Assembly: GCF_003143755.1 (NCBI RefSeq)
Contig: NZ_QFRI01000003.1
Location: 124,001 to 188,000, forward strand
Source of the DNA: Algibacter marinivivus
GTDB lineage: Bacteria; Bacteroidota; Bacteroidia; Flavobacteriales; Flavobacteriaceae
Direction of reading: 5' to 3'
Length of the DNA stretch: 64,000 bases
Part shown: in pieces, positions 52,205 through 61,135 of the stretch
Position numbering within the stretch: the stretch's first letter is position 1
Layout of the letters: each line of letters starts with the position of its first letter
The notes under the pieces: generated by a model
What the model saw: only the letters and a program-made list of their open reading frames with translations
Databases searched by the model: none
Told to the model about the DNA's origin: nothing
Translations under genes and position numbers: made by a program

Positions 52205-52212
52205 TACTTTTG
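52205..52212 (+). promoter_or_regulatory. -7 box of the 52231 operon
   Basis: TACTTTTG matches TAnnTTTG and is 18 bases before the ATG. It probably drives the run of closely spaced genes to about 59971. Confidence 0.5.
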
Positions 52213-52230
52213 TTCAAAACGTAAAAAATT

Positions 52231-53190
52231 ATGCTAAAAGCTGGAGTTCTTGGTGCTGGTCACCTTGGTAAAATTCATTTAAGACTTCTTAAAGAATCTA
52301 AAAAATATAACCTTGTTGGGTTCTATGACGCCAATGAAGAAAACGGTAAAAAAGTAGAAGCTGAATTTGGATATAAATTTTTCAATTCCATTGATGCTTT
52401 AATTGATGCTGTAGATATGGTTGATATTGTTACCCCAACATTATCACATTATGATTGCGCAAAACAAGCTATAGGAAAAGGCAAGCATATTTTTATTGAG
52501 AAACCAATTACTAATACTGTTGAGGAAGCAGAACATATTAGAGAACTTTTGGCTAAACATAATTTGCGAGGACAAGTTGGTCATGTTGAACGATTTAATC
52601 CAGCATATCTTGCTGTAAAAAATGAAATAAACGCACCAATGTTTATTGAAACACATCGTTTAGCTGAGTTTAACCCAAGAGGGACCGATGTTCCTGTGGT
52701 TCTAGATTTAATGATTCATGATATAGATATTATCTTAAGCGTTGTTAAATCTAAAGTAAAGAGTGTTTCTGCAAGTGGTGTTTCAGTTATAAGTGATACA
52801 CCAGATATCGCCAATGCCAGATTAGAATTTGAAAATGGCTGTGTAGCTAATTTAACCGCCAGTAGAATTTCACTTAAAAAAATGCGTAAAGCACGCTTCT
52901 TTCAAAAAGACGCCTATATCTCAGTTGATTTTTTAGAAAAAAAATGTGAAGTTGTAAAAATGAAAGATGCTCCAGAAAATCCTGGAGATTTTGATATGAT
53001 TTTACAAAATGCAGAAGGCATTAAAAAGCAAATATATTTTGATAACCCTCCAGTACCAGACAATAACTCTATTCTGGATGAATTGGAAACTTTTGCTGAC
53101 GCTATAAATAATAATACAACTCCTATAGTTACACTTCATGATGGTACAGAAGCGTTACGTGTAGCTACCCAAATAATAAACTGTTTTTAA
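52231..53190 (+). CDS. Gfo/Idh/MocA-family oxidoreductase
   Basis: 319 aa. The Rossmann NAD(P) motif GVLGAGHLGKIHLRLL is at the N-terminus, IFIEKPITNTVEEAE carries the conserved Lys of the family (EKP), and HVERFNPAYLAVKNEI and DLMIHDIDIILSVV follow. The substrate is likely a sugar or a biliverdin-like compound, but it is not known. The next gene starts 1 bp after its stop. Confidence 0.9.
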   Translation: MLKAGVLGAGHLGKIHLRLLKESKKYNLVGFYDANEENGKKVEAEFGYKFFNSIDALIDAVDMVDIVTPTLSHYDCAKQAIGKGKHIFIEKPITNTVEEAEHIRELLAKHNLRGQVGHVERFNPAYLAVKNEINAPMFIETHRLAEFNPRGTDVPVVLDLMIHDIDIILSVVKSKVKSVSASGVSVISDTPDIANARLEFENGCVANLTASRISLKKMRKARFFQKDAYISVDFLEKKCEVVKMKDAPENPGDFDMILQNAEGIKKQIYFDNPPVPDNNSILDELETFADAINNNTTPIVTLHDGTEALRVATQIINCF

Positions 53191-53191
53191 A

Positions 53192-54079
53192 ATGAAAAAA
53201 ATAGCCATTATTGGAGCTGGCACCATGGGAAATGGTATCGCTCATACCTTTGCGCAAAGTGGGTTTCAAGTTCAGCTTATAGATATCAGTCAAGCGTCAC
53301 TTACACGTGGTGTTGCTACCATTACAAAAAACCTTGATAGATTGATAGCTAAGGAAAAAATTTCTGAAGCAGATAAAAGTCAAACTTTAAATAATATCAC
53401 AACTTATACAAGCATTGATGAAGGCGTAAATGATGTTGAATTAGTTGTTGAAGCTGCCACTGAAAATATTGATTTAAAACTTAATATATTTAAGCAATTA
53501 GATGAAGCTTGTCAAGAAAATACAATTCTAGCAACTAATACATCTTCTATATCTATAACTCAAATAGCAGCTGTAACTTCAAGACCAGACAAAGTTATTG
53601 GCATGCATTTTATGAATCCTGTACCAATAATGAAATTGGTGGAAATTATAAGAGGTTATAACACCAGTGATGACGTTACAAATACCATTATGGAACTTTC
53701 TAAAACATTAGGAAAAATACCTGTGGAAGTAAATGATTACCCTGGTTTTGTAGCAAATCGGATTTTGATGCCAATGCTTAATGAGTCTATTGAAACACTA
53801 TACAATGGCGTAGCAGGTGTTGAAGAAATAGATACGGTTATGAAATTAGGTATGGCACATCCAATGGGCCCATTACAACTAGCAGATTTTATAGGGTTAG
53901 ATGTTTGTTTGTCAATCCTTAACGTTATGTATGATGGGTTTAAAAATCCTAAATACGCGCCATGTCCGCTTTTAGTAAATATGGTTAGAGCGGGTAAATT
54001 AGGGGTTAAATCTGGTGAAGGCTTTTATGATTATTCAGAAAGTAGAAAAGCTGAGAAAGTATCAAAACAGTTTTCTTAA
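53192..54079 (+). CDS. 3-hydroxybutyryl-CoA dehydrogenase
   Basis: 295 aa. NAD-binding GAGTMGNGIAHTFAQSG, catalytic-site segments ATNTSSISITQIAAVTSRPDKVIGMHFMNPVPIMKLVEII (His in GMHFMNP), VNDYPGFVANRILMPMLNE and GMAHPMGPLQLADFIGLDVCLSI. It interconverts 3-hydroxyacyl-CoA and 3-oxoacyl-CoA. Length matches stand-alone Hbd rather than fused FadB. Part of the run from 52231 on. Confidence 0.93.
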   Translation: MKKIAIIGAGTMGNGIAHTFAQSGFQVQLIDISQASLTRGVATITKNLDRLIAKEKISEADKSQTLNNITTYTSIDEGVNDVELVVEAATENIDLKLNIFKQLDEACQENTILATNTSSISITQIAAVTSRPDKVIGMHFMNPVPIMKLVEIIRGYNTSDDVTNTIMELSKTLGKIPVEVNDYPGFVANRILMPMLNESIETLYNGVAGVEEIDTVMKLGMAHPMGPLQLADFIGLDVCLSILNVMYDGFKNPKYAPCPLLVNMVRAGKLGVKSGEGFYDYSESRKAEKVSKQFS

Positions 54080-54089
54080 TATCAATCTT

Positions 54090-54710
54090 ATGCGTTATTA
54101 CTTAGTCTGTTTGTTCTTTATTTTTTCGTGCAAAAAAACAATCGAGCATCCCTTAGGAAATACAGATTTAGAAAAAAAAGTGGTTTTTGAAGAAAAACCT
54201 CTATCGCAAATTAATTATCATGCTTTATTTAAGAAAAAAACAAATTATATATCAAATAGTTTTGATTTTCCAGTAGGCAAACCTGATGGAAAAGGCTATT
54301 ATAATGCTCAAAAATTTCAAGAAAACAATCATTTAGGTGATGATTGGAATGGTGTTGGTGGAGGTAATACTGATTTAGGAGATCCAATATATTCTATATC
54401 CAATGGTTATGTTAGTGAGGTAAAAGATTATAAAGGAGGATGGGGTAAAGTCATAAGAATTGTTCATTTACATAATAATAAATTATATGAATCCCTTTAT
54501 GCACATTGTGATTCTATATTAATAAGTCATAACAAATTTATTAAGAAAGGAGAACAAATTGCAACAATTGGTAATTGTAATGGATATTATTTAGCACATC
54601 TTCATTTAGAAATTAGAGATAATATAAATTTAGATATTGGCCCTGGTTATTCAAGTATAACTAAAGGGTATTTAGATCCAACTGACTTTATAAATAAAAA
54701 CAGAAAATAA
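54090..54710 (+). CDS. M23-family metallopeptidase, lipoprotein
   Basis: 206 aa from the ATG at 54090. The frame opens 25 codons earlier inside hbd, but MRYYLVCLFFIFSC is a proper lipobox start. LytM/M23 zinc motifs: H-x3-D in HLGDDWNGVGGG, the middle ISNGYVSEVKDYKGGWGKVIRI, YAHCDSI and the final HLHLEIRDN. It probably cuts peptidoglycan cross-bridges or binds them. It is wedged between hbd and the DUF1015 gene, with no gap to the latter. Confidence 0.88.
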   Translation: MRYYLVCLFFIFSCKKTIEHPLGNTDLEKKVVFEEKPLSQINYHALFKKKTNYISNSFDFPVGKPDGKGYYNAQKFQENNHLGDDWNGVGGGNTDLGDPIYSISNGYVSEVKDYKGGWGKVIRIVHLHNNKLYESLYAHCDSILISHNKFIKKGEQIATIGNCNGYYLAHLHLEIRDNINLDIGPGYSSITKGYLDPTDFINKNRK

Positions 54711-55949
54711 TTGGCTAAAATAATACCTTTTAAAGCAGTAAGACCAACTAGAGCTATTGTAGGTTTAGTTGCTGCACGACCTTACCAAAGCTATACTGTT
54801 GAGGAGCGAGAATCTAGAATGGATTATAATCCGTACAGTTTTCTTCATATTGTAAATCCTGGCTATAAATATCATCAAGATATTAAAGGAAAAGAACGCT
54901 ATAAATTAGTAAGAAATAGATATTTAGAATTTAAAGAAGATGGCGTTTTTGTACAAGATGAAAAACCATCACTTTACGTTTATAAGATTGTAAATAGGCT
55001 TGGACAAGAATTCAGTGGTATAATTGCTGCATCTAGTGCTGAAGATTATGAAAAAAACATCATAAAGAAACACGAAGACACCATTGCAACCCGTGAAAAA
55101 ACATTTAAAAGTTATTTAAAAACAGTTGGGTTTAATGCAGAACCTGTACTACTTACCTATCCAGATAATGAAACCGTTTCTTCAATCATCAAAGAAACTC
55201 AAAAAAAACATGCAGAGTTTGAGTTTACAATGACATACAGAGATACGCACTATCTATGGAAAATAGACAATGAAGAGATCATTTCTCAGATTCAAAATGA
55301 GTTCAAAAAAATGAACACTATTTATATTGCTGATGGTCATCATAGGTCTGCTTCATCTTACCTGCTTTATCAAGATGAAAAGAAGAACAATCCAAATCAT
55401 AATGGAGAAGAATCGTATAATTTCTTTATGACTTACCTCATTCCAGAATCTGATTTAGTTATTCATGAATTTAATCGTTTAATAAAAGATTTAAATGGAT
55501 TAACCAAAGAAGAATTTTTAATCCAATTAGATTCAATATATCGTATTGAAAACAGAGGAAACATACCTTACATACCATCAAAATCGCATCATTTTTGTAT
55601 GTATTTAGATGGTGAATTTTATTCTTTATACCTGAGAAAAGCGAGATACAAAATGAATACAGCTTTAGATGAACTTGATGCAGAGTTATTATACAAAACT
55701 ATATTGCAACCCATTTTAGGAATTAATGATTTAAGGCACGATAATCGCATAGAATATGTTAACGGAAGGCATGAAATGATTACTATCAAAAGCAGTGTGG
55801 ATAATGGTGATTTCAAAATAGGTTTTGGAATGTGTCCAGCTACCATTGAACAAATAAAAAGTATTGCAGACGAAGGATTAACTATGCCGCCAAAGAGTAC
55901 TTACATTTTGCCTAAATTAAGAAGTGGCATAACTATTTATGAATTTTAA
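54711..55949 (+). CDS. DUF1015 family protein
   Basis: 412 aa. The start is TTG, directly after the TAA of the previous gene; AKIIPFKAVRPTRAIVGLVAARPYQ is the conserved beginning. Other hallmarks: NPYSFLHIVNPG, LYVYKIVNRLGQEFSGIIAASSAEDY, ADGHHRSASSYLLYQD and GFGMCPATIEQIKSIADEGLTMPPKSTYILPKL. The last element contains the conserved MPPKST tail. Function not established; members sit close to serine and one-carbon metabolism genes in many bacteria. It precedes yggS by 2 bp. Confidence 0.9.
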   Translation: MAKIIPFKAVRPTRAIVGLVAARPYQSYTVEERESRMDYNPYSFLHIVNPGYKYHQDIKGKERYKLVRNRYLEFKEDGVFVQDEKPSLYVYKIVNRLGQEFSGIIAASSAEDYEKNIIKKHEDTIATREKTFKSYLKTVGFNAEPVLLTYPDNETVSSIIKETQKKHAEFEFTMTYRDTHYLWKIDNEEIISQIQNEFKKMNTIYIADGHHRSASSYLLYQDEKKNNPNHNGEESYNFFMTYLIPESDLVIHEFNRLIKDLNGLTKEEFLIQLDSIYRIENRGNIPYIPSKSHHFCMYLDGEFYSLYLRKARYKMNTALDELDAELLYKTILQPILGINDLRHDNRIEYVNGRHEMITIKSSVDNGDFKIGFGMCPATIEQIKSIADEGLTMPPKSTYILPKLRSGITIYEF

Positions 55950-55951
55950 TA

Positions 55952-56623
55952 ATGAGTATAAAAGATAATCTTGTAAACATAAAAACATCATTACCAGACC
56001 ATGTTACTTTAGTTGCAGTCTCAAAAACCAAACCTGTTAGTGATCTAATGGAGGCTTATAATGCAGGACAACGTATTTTTGGTGAAAATAAAATCCAAGA
56101 AATGATTGAAAAACATGAGGAAATGCCAAAAGATATTAAATGGCATATGATTGGACATGTACAGCGAAATAAAGTAAAATACATGGCAGAATTTGTTTCA
56201 TTAATTCATGGTGTAGACAATTTCAAATTATTGAAAGAGATAAATAAGCAAGCCAAAAAGCACGATAGAATTATTGACTGTTTACTTCAAATAAAAATAG
56301 CTTCAGAAGATTCTAAATTTGGAATGTCTATCAAAGAGGCGTCTAGTATTATTCAATCTGAAGACTTTTCAGAATTAGAAAACATAAAAGTTTCTGGCGT
56401 TATGGGAATGGCAACATTTACTGACAATCGAATTCAAATTGAAAAAGAATTCAAGCTATTAAAATCTACTTTTAAAACATTAAAATCATTACAAACTGCA
56501 AACTGCAAATTGCAAATTATTTCTATGGGTATGAGTGGCGATTATCCTATGGCAATTGAGTGTGGAAGCACCATGATTCGAGTTGGAAGTAGTATATTTG
56601 GCAATAGAATTTATACAAATTAA
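55952..56623 (+). CDS. yggS: YggS-family pyridoxal-5'-phosphate homeostasis protein
   Basis: 223 aa. PLP-binding Lys in LVAVSKTKPVSDL, then AYNAGQRIFGENKIQEM, WHMIGHVQRNKVKYM, SKFGMSIKEA, VMGMATF, SMGMSGDYPMAIECGSTMIRVGSSIFG. It buffers PLP inside the cell. A run of CAAACTGCAAACTGCAAATTGCAAATT-like 8-base units (56491-56518) is read in frame as the segment LQTANCKLQ, which looks inserted in a loop. Confidence 0.93.
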   Translation: MSIKDNLVNIKTSLPDHVTLVAVSKTKPVSDLMEAYNAGQRIFGENKIQEMIEKHEEMPKDIKWHMIGHVQRNKVKYMAEFVSLIHGVDNFKLLKEINKQAKKHDRIIDCLLQIKIASEDSKFGMSIKEASSIIQSEDFSELENIKVSGVMGMATFTDNRIQIEKEFKLLKSTFKTLKSLQTANCKLQIISMGMSGDYPMAIECGSTMIRVGSSIFGNRIYTN

Positions 56624-56642
56624 TAAACAAAAAAAATATACT

Positions 56643-58007
56643 ATTTACGCAATTTTAGACATAGAAACCACTGGAGGTAAGTACAATGAAGAAGGTATAA
56701 CAGAAATTGCAATTTATAAATTCGACGGTCATGAAGTCATTGATCAATTTATAAGCCTCATAAATCCAGAGCGAGATATTCAACCCTTTGTTGTTAATTT
56801 AACAGGAATTAATAGCAACATGCTTCGTAGCGCTCCAAAATTCTATGAAGTTGCAAAACGTATTGTAGAAATTACAAAAGACTGTATTCTAGTAGCACAT
56901 AATGCTCAATTTGATTATCGTATTTTATGCACAGAGTTTAGAAGACTAGGTTTTGAATACGAACGAAAATCTTTATGTACCGTAGAACTTTCAAAAGATT
57001 TAATTCCAGACCAACCTTCTTATAGTTTAGGAAAATTGGTTCGCTCACTAGGAATCCCTGTTACTGATAGACATCGTGCTTCTGGTGATGCTCTAGCAAC
57101 TGTAAAATTATTTAAACTCCTTCTTGCCAAAGACACCACAAAAACTATTATTCAAAAATCTGTGCGTTTAAACCCAAAGCGCCAATTGGAACCCAGGCAT
57201 TTAGATATTATTTCAGATTTACCATCTATAACTGGTGTATATTATATACATAAAGAAGATGGTGAAATCATATATATTGGTAAGAGTAAAAATATAAAAA
57301 AACGCATCAATCAACACTTTACAGGTACTAATGCTAAATCAAAAAAAATACAAGCTAAAGTAACCTCTGTAACTTATGAAGCTACTGGAAGCGAGCTAGT
57401 TGCACTACTTAAAGAAAGTGAAGAAATTAAAAAAGTTAAACCTATATATAACAGAGCATTGCGTCGTTCCATCTTCACACATGCTTTATATCATTTTAAA
57501 GACGAATTTGGTTATCTTAATTTAAAAATTGATGTTGCTGATGGTCGAAAAAAACCCATCACTACATTTAGTAATCGTCAAAGCGGAAAGAGTTTTATAA
57601 CCAAAGCTGTTGAAGATTTTAATCTGTGTCAAAAACTAACAGGGCTTTACAAAACTAAAACCAGTTGTTTCAATTACGAAATCAAAAACTGCGAAGGCGC
57701 TTGTATTCAAAAAGAATCATTAAAATCTTATAACAAACGTGTAGAATCACTCATTGAAAAAAACAGCTATTCAAATAAAAACATGATCATTGTTGATAGA
57801 GGCCGAGAGGTAGATGAACGCAGTGCTATATTAATAGAAAATGGCGTTTATAAGGGACTAGGCTTCTTCAACCTTAATTATCAAATAAATAATCTTGAGG
57901 TACTAGAATCTATTATTACACCTATGCAAAACAATAGAGATACTCAGCATATTATTCAAAGTTACCTCAGAAAAAATAAACGCCTTAAAACCATTTTAAT
58001 AGATTAA
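56643..58007 (+). CDS. Exonuclease (DnaQ-like) fused to a GIY-YIG nuclease domain
   Basis: 454 aa from the chosen start. Residues 1-~165: DEDD exonuclease of the Pol III epsilon type, with ILDIETTGG (first Asp and Glu), HNAQFDYRIL and HRASGDALATVKLF. Residues ~200-280: GIY-YIG nuclease as in UvrC/Cho, with GVYYIHKEDGEIIYIGKSKNIKKRINQHF. The C-terminal part has Cys residues (CEGACIQKESL). The start is unclear. The family begins YAILDIETTGG, and here the codon before Tyr is ATT (56643), with A-rich DNA ahead of it; the only standard upstream starts are TTG at 56598 and 56583, inside yggS. Confidence 0.85.
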   Translation: MYAILDIETTGGKYNEEGITEIAIYKFDGHEVIDQFISLINPERDIQPFVVNLTGINSNMLRSAPKFYEVAKRIVEITKDCILVAHNAQFDYRILCTEFRRLGFEYERKSLCTVELSKDLIPDQPSYSLGKLVRSLGIPVTDRHRASGDALATVKLFKLLLAKDTTKTIIQKSVRLNPKRQLEPRHLDIISDLPSITGVYYIHKEDGEIIYIGKSKNIKKRINQHFTGTNAKSKKIQAKVTSVTYEATGSELVALLKESEEIKKVKPIYNRALRRSIFTHALYHFKDEFGYLNLKIDVADGRKKPITTFSNRQSGKSFITKAVEDFNLCQKLTGLYKTKTSCFNYEIKNCEGACIQKESLKSYNKRVESLIEKNSYSNKNMIIVDRGREVDERSAILIENGVYKGLGFFNLNYQINNLEVLESIITPMQNNRDTQHIIQSYLRKNKRLKTILID

Positions 58008-58009
58008 AT

Positions 58010-59971
58010 ATGAGACACATCTTTTTACTACTATTTTTATGTATTAGCATGACTACTCTTGCCCAAGAAAATTATGATTCAGAGTCATACAGAGTTTCTT
58101 TAGGAGATTTAGAAAGTAAAACTTTTACAAAAGACTCTACTGCAAATGCCTTGGTAATTTATGAAAAAGCCAAAAGCTACGTTAGCAAAAGTGACTTCGA
58201 CTTAAGGACTGAAGAAAAACACAAAATAAAAATTTTAAAAAGAGAAGGTTTTGAACATGCAACGGTAGAAATTCACTTATACAGTAATGGCTCTAGAGTT
58301 GAAAAAGTAGAAAAAATACTTGCAACAACCTACACTATGGTTGACGGGGAGGTGATTAAAACCAAATTAGAAGAAGACAATATCTTCACTGAAAAATACG
58401 ACGAGAATCATACACTTGTTAAATTCACACTTCCAAATGTAAAAGTGGGTTCAGTAATTAGTTATAGCTATACAACCATTTCCCCATTTATGATGAAATA
58501 TCATGGATGGAGTTTTCAAGGGAGTATCCCAAAACTTTATAGTGAATACACTCCTAGCATACCAGGCAACTGGGAGTACAACATTAAACTTGTTGGAGGC
58601 CAAAAACTAGCAATTAACGAATCAGAAGTTGAAAAAAACTGTCTTATAGCCGGTAATGGAGCTTCTTCTCATTGTTTTAATGCTAGATATGCCATGAAAG
58701 ATATTCCCGCTTTTATTGAGGAGGATTACATGACTAGTAAATCTAATTATTTAATAAAAATAGAATACGATTTAAAAACCTTCAGAAGGTTTGATGGCAC
58801 TTTAGAGCATTTTACAAAAACTTGGAAAACCGTTGACAAAGAGTTAAAAAGTCATGCTAAAATTGGAAAACAGCTAAACAAATCGGTTGATTTAGAAGAT
58901 TTTTTATCTGAAGACATTATTAATGAAACAGATTTACTAAAAAAGGCACAATCTATTTATAAACATGTACAAAACAACTATAATTGGGACGAAGAGTATC
59001 TGATTTTTAGTGAAACATCGGTAAAAGATTTGATAAAAAATAAATCTGGTAACGTTGCTTCAATAAATATTTTATTACATAATTTACTCAAAGAAAGTGG
59101 TATTGAAGTAAAACCCATATTAATATCAACAAGAGAAAATGGTTTTCCAACAAAGATTTTTCCTGTTATATATGATTTTAATTATCTAATTACCCAAGCA
59201 ACAATAAACGATAAAACATACTTGCTCGATGCCACTGATAAATTTTTAAACTTTGGAGAAATTCCTTTTAAATGTTTAAATGAATACGGTAGACTATTAG
59301 ACTTCAAAAATGGAAGTGATTGGATAGAATTAAAACCATACAAACCTTCAAACACTTATTATCAGGCAGAATTACATTTTGATGATAATGGAGTACTTAT
59401 TGGAAACATAAAATCTAAAAGAACAGGATATCATGCTTTAAATAAGAGAAAATCCTATTTCTCAAACAAAAACAGCTATCTAGATAAACTAGAAAACACA
59501 TTCCCTTATATTGAAATATCAGATTTTGAAGTAACAAGTGAAGGCGCAACTAGTGAAGATTATAAAGAAAATTACAATATCGAATATAATTTTGACGAAG
59601 CCGGTAATAACATTTACCTAAACCCATTTTTTGTAAAGTTTTTTAGTGAAAACCCTTTTAAACTACAGCAACGCACATACCCCATTGATTTTGGATATAA
59701 AGACACTTATTTTTATATGTTTAAACTAGAAATAGCTGAAAACTATAAAGTTATCGAAATGCCAAAAAACTTAAATTTGAGCCTTCCCAATGATGCTGGC
59801 CAAATTTTATTTAGTGCTAATCAGCTTGCCAATACGTTGAATTTAACTTTAAAAATTGATTTTAAAAGATCTAAATATGATGCTGAGTATTACCCTTTTT
59901 TAAAAGAATTCATGAATAAAATAGTTAACATTCAAAACAACTCTATCATTTTACTTGAAAAAACTAATTAA
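58010..59971 (+). CDS. DUF3857 / transglutaminase-like secreted protein
   Basis: 653 aa. Signal peptide RHIFLLLFLCISMTTLAQ. The N-terminal ~300 residues match DUF3857 (YTMVDGEVIKTKLEEDNIF, VKVGSVISYSYTTISPF), and the middle has the transglutaminase-like region (AQSIYKHVQNNYNWDEEY, then SGNVASINILLHNLLKESGIEVKPILIS, YLLDATDKFLNFG). The usual catalytic Cys is replaced: the site reads SGNVASINI where active members have a G-x-C pattern, so it may be inactive. C-terminal DUF3858-like beta domain. Periplasmic or surface protein of unknown role. Confidence 0.82.
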   Translation: MRHIFLLLFLCISMTTLAQENYDSESYRVSLGDLESKTFTKDSTANALVIYEKAKSYVSKSDFDLRTEEKHKIKILKREGFEHATVEIHLYSNGSRVEKVEKILATTYTMVDGEVIKTKLEEDNIFTEKYDENHTLVKFTLPNVKVGSVISYSYTTISPFMMKYHGWSFQGSIPKLYSEYTPSIPGNWEYNIKLVGGQKLAINESEVEKNCLIAGNGASSHCFNARYAMKDIPAFIEEDYMTSKSNYLIKIEYDLKTFRRFDGTLEHFTKTWKTVDKELKSHAKIGKQLNKSVDLEDFLSEDIINETDLLKKAQSIYKHVQNNYNWDEEYLIFSETSVKDLIKNKSGNVASINILLHNLLKESGIEVKPILISTRENGFPTKIFPVIYDFNYLITQATINDKTYLLDATDKFLNFGEIPFKCLNEYGRLLDFKNGSDWIELKPYKPSNTYYQAELHFDDNGVLIGNIKSKRTGYHALNKRKSYFSNKNSYLDKLENTFPYIEISDFEVTSEGATSEDYKENYNIEYNFDEAGNNIYLNPFFVKFFSENPFKLQQRTYPIDFGYKDTYFYMFKLEIAENYKVIEMPKNLNLSLPNDAGQILFSANQLANTLNLTLKIDFKRSKYDAEYYPFLKEFMNKIVNIQNNSIILLEKTN

Positions 59972-59979
59972 TCTTTTCT

Positions 59980-59987
59980 TACTTTTG
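59980..59987 (+). promoter_or_regulatory. -7 box of the potassium channel gene
   Basis: TACTTTTG matches TAnnTTTG and ends 5 bases before the ATG at 59993. TTG at 59955-59957 could be a loosely spaced -33 element. Confidence 0.5.
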
Positions 59988-59992
59988 AAAGC

Positions 59993-60844
59993 ATGAGCAA
60001 GACATCTAAAACAAGCTGGAGAACAAAACTTCATGATATTATTTATGAAGCAGACACCCCTGCAGGAAAACTTTTTGATGTCATACTCCTAATCACCATT
60101 ATAACCAGTATTATACTAGTTATGCTAGAAAGTGTTAAAAGCATAGACAGTAAATACCACAACCTTTTAAACATATCAGAGTGGGTAATTACCATTCTTT
60201 TCAGTATAGAATATATTGCTAGAATAATTACCGTAAAAAAACCAAGTAAATATATTTTTAGCTTTTATGGTATTATAGATTTACTCTCAACCATACCAAA
60301 ATACATCTCACTAGTTGTAGGAGGCGTACATGCCTTAGCTGCACTAAGGGCCTTACGCTTACTTCGCGTGTTCAGAATTTTAAAACTCGCAAGGTATTTA
60401 GGCGCATCCAATAATTTGGTGAACGCTTTAAAAGCAAGTCGTGCAAAAATCTCTGTTTTCCTCTTCGCAGTCATTATAGTTGCTGTCATTTTAGGAACCG
60501 TAATGTATCTAATTGAAGGCGAAGAAAACGGCTTTACAAATATCCCAAAAAGTGTCTATTGGTGTATTGTAACCCTTACCACAGTAGGTTTTGGCGATAT
60601 CGCACCCCAAACACCACTCGGGCAATTCATTGCCTCATTAGTCATGATTTTAGGTTATGGTATTATTGCTGTACCAACAGGTATCGTTTCTGCGGAATAT
60701 GCAAACCAAAGTAATACTAAAAAAGAAGAACCCAAAAATCAAGACATCCATCTAAATTCAAAATCTTGCGAAAATTGTCTAGCCGAAAAACATAAAGACA
60801 ATGCAGATTATTGCTACAATTGTGGCGAGAAATTATACAATTAA
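59993..60844 (+). CDS. Voltage-gated-type potassium channel with C-terminal zinc ribbon
   Basis: 283 aa. Six membrane spans of the voltage-sensor plus pore type. S4 is rich in Arg (ALRALRLLRVFRILKLARYLG). The selectivity filter TVGFGD is near residue 196, followed by the last pore helix (FIASLVMILGYGIIAVPTGIVSAEYA). The C-terminal tail carries a small zinc ribbon with Cys259-x2-Cys262 and Cys274-x2-Cys277, not usual for this channel type; it could sense metal or redox state or bind a partner. Element R4 begins 7 bp after the stop. Confidence 0.9.
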   Translation: MSKTSKTSWRTKLHDIIYEADTPAGKLFDVILLITIITSIILVMLESVKSIDSKYHNLLNISEWVITILFSIEYIARIITVKKPSKYIFSFYGIIDLLSTIPKYISLVVGGVHALAALRALRLLRVFRILKLARYLGASNNLVNALKASRAKISVFLFAVIIVAVILGTVMYLIEGEENGFTNIPKSVYWCIVTLTTVGFGDIAPQTPLGQFIASLVMILGYGIIAVPTGIVSAEYANQSNTKKEEPKNQDIHLNSKSCENCLAEKHKDNADYCYNCGEKLYN

Positions 60845-60851
60845 TTTTTGG

Positions 60852-60937
60852 GCGTTACCCAGGGGTCGGGCTTTACATTACAAGTCCTCGCACCTCCTAC
60901 GTCGGGCTGCGGGCTTTCCACTGCAATCCCTAACGCG
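60852..60937 (+). repeat. Palindromic-ended intergenic element, copy R4
   Basis: GCGTTACCC at the left tip and CCCTAACGCG at the right, with GGGTCGGGCTTTACAT and CTCCTACGTCGGGCTGCGG inside. It is shorter than R3 and was found at the same relation to the plus-strand gene and to a D repeat. Confidence 0.8.
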
Positions 60938-61005
60938 GGCATGTTTGCTAACTTGGGTTTTAAATTAATGTTTCTTGATTTTCAGGAAGTTCGTTTAACG
61001 GTCTA

Positions 61006-61127
61006 GTGTATGATTTCGTTGCGTGTTTCAGCAACTAAATTAGCAAATAAATCACGGATAGAAAGTCCGCGAGGACTTTCGTAAGTAGGCTATTACCAGC
61101 AATGAATTATACACATTGTTGCTAGTA
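61006..61127 (-). repeat. Nested-hairpin attC-like repeat D2
   Basis: Outer arms GTGTATGATTTCGTTGC (61006-61022) and GCAATGAATTATACAC (61099-61114), identical to D1. The inner hairpin is GAAAGTCC, GCGA, GGACTTTC (61061-61080): compared with D1 an A-T pair has become G-C on both arms. The cargo-side end TTGCTAGTA (61119-61127) is complementary to TACTGGCAA (62150-62158) at 8 of 9 positions. Confidence 0.7.
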
Positions 61128-61135
61128 GTTTTTTA

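Noticed and set aside
54015-54089. Start of the M23 peptidase inside hbd
   Set aside because: It would place 25 unrelated residues before a good lipobox; the ATG at 54090 fits.
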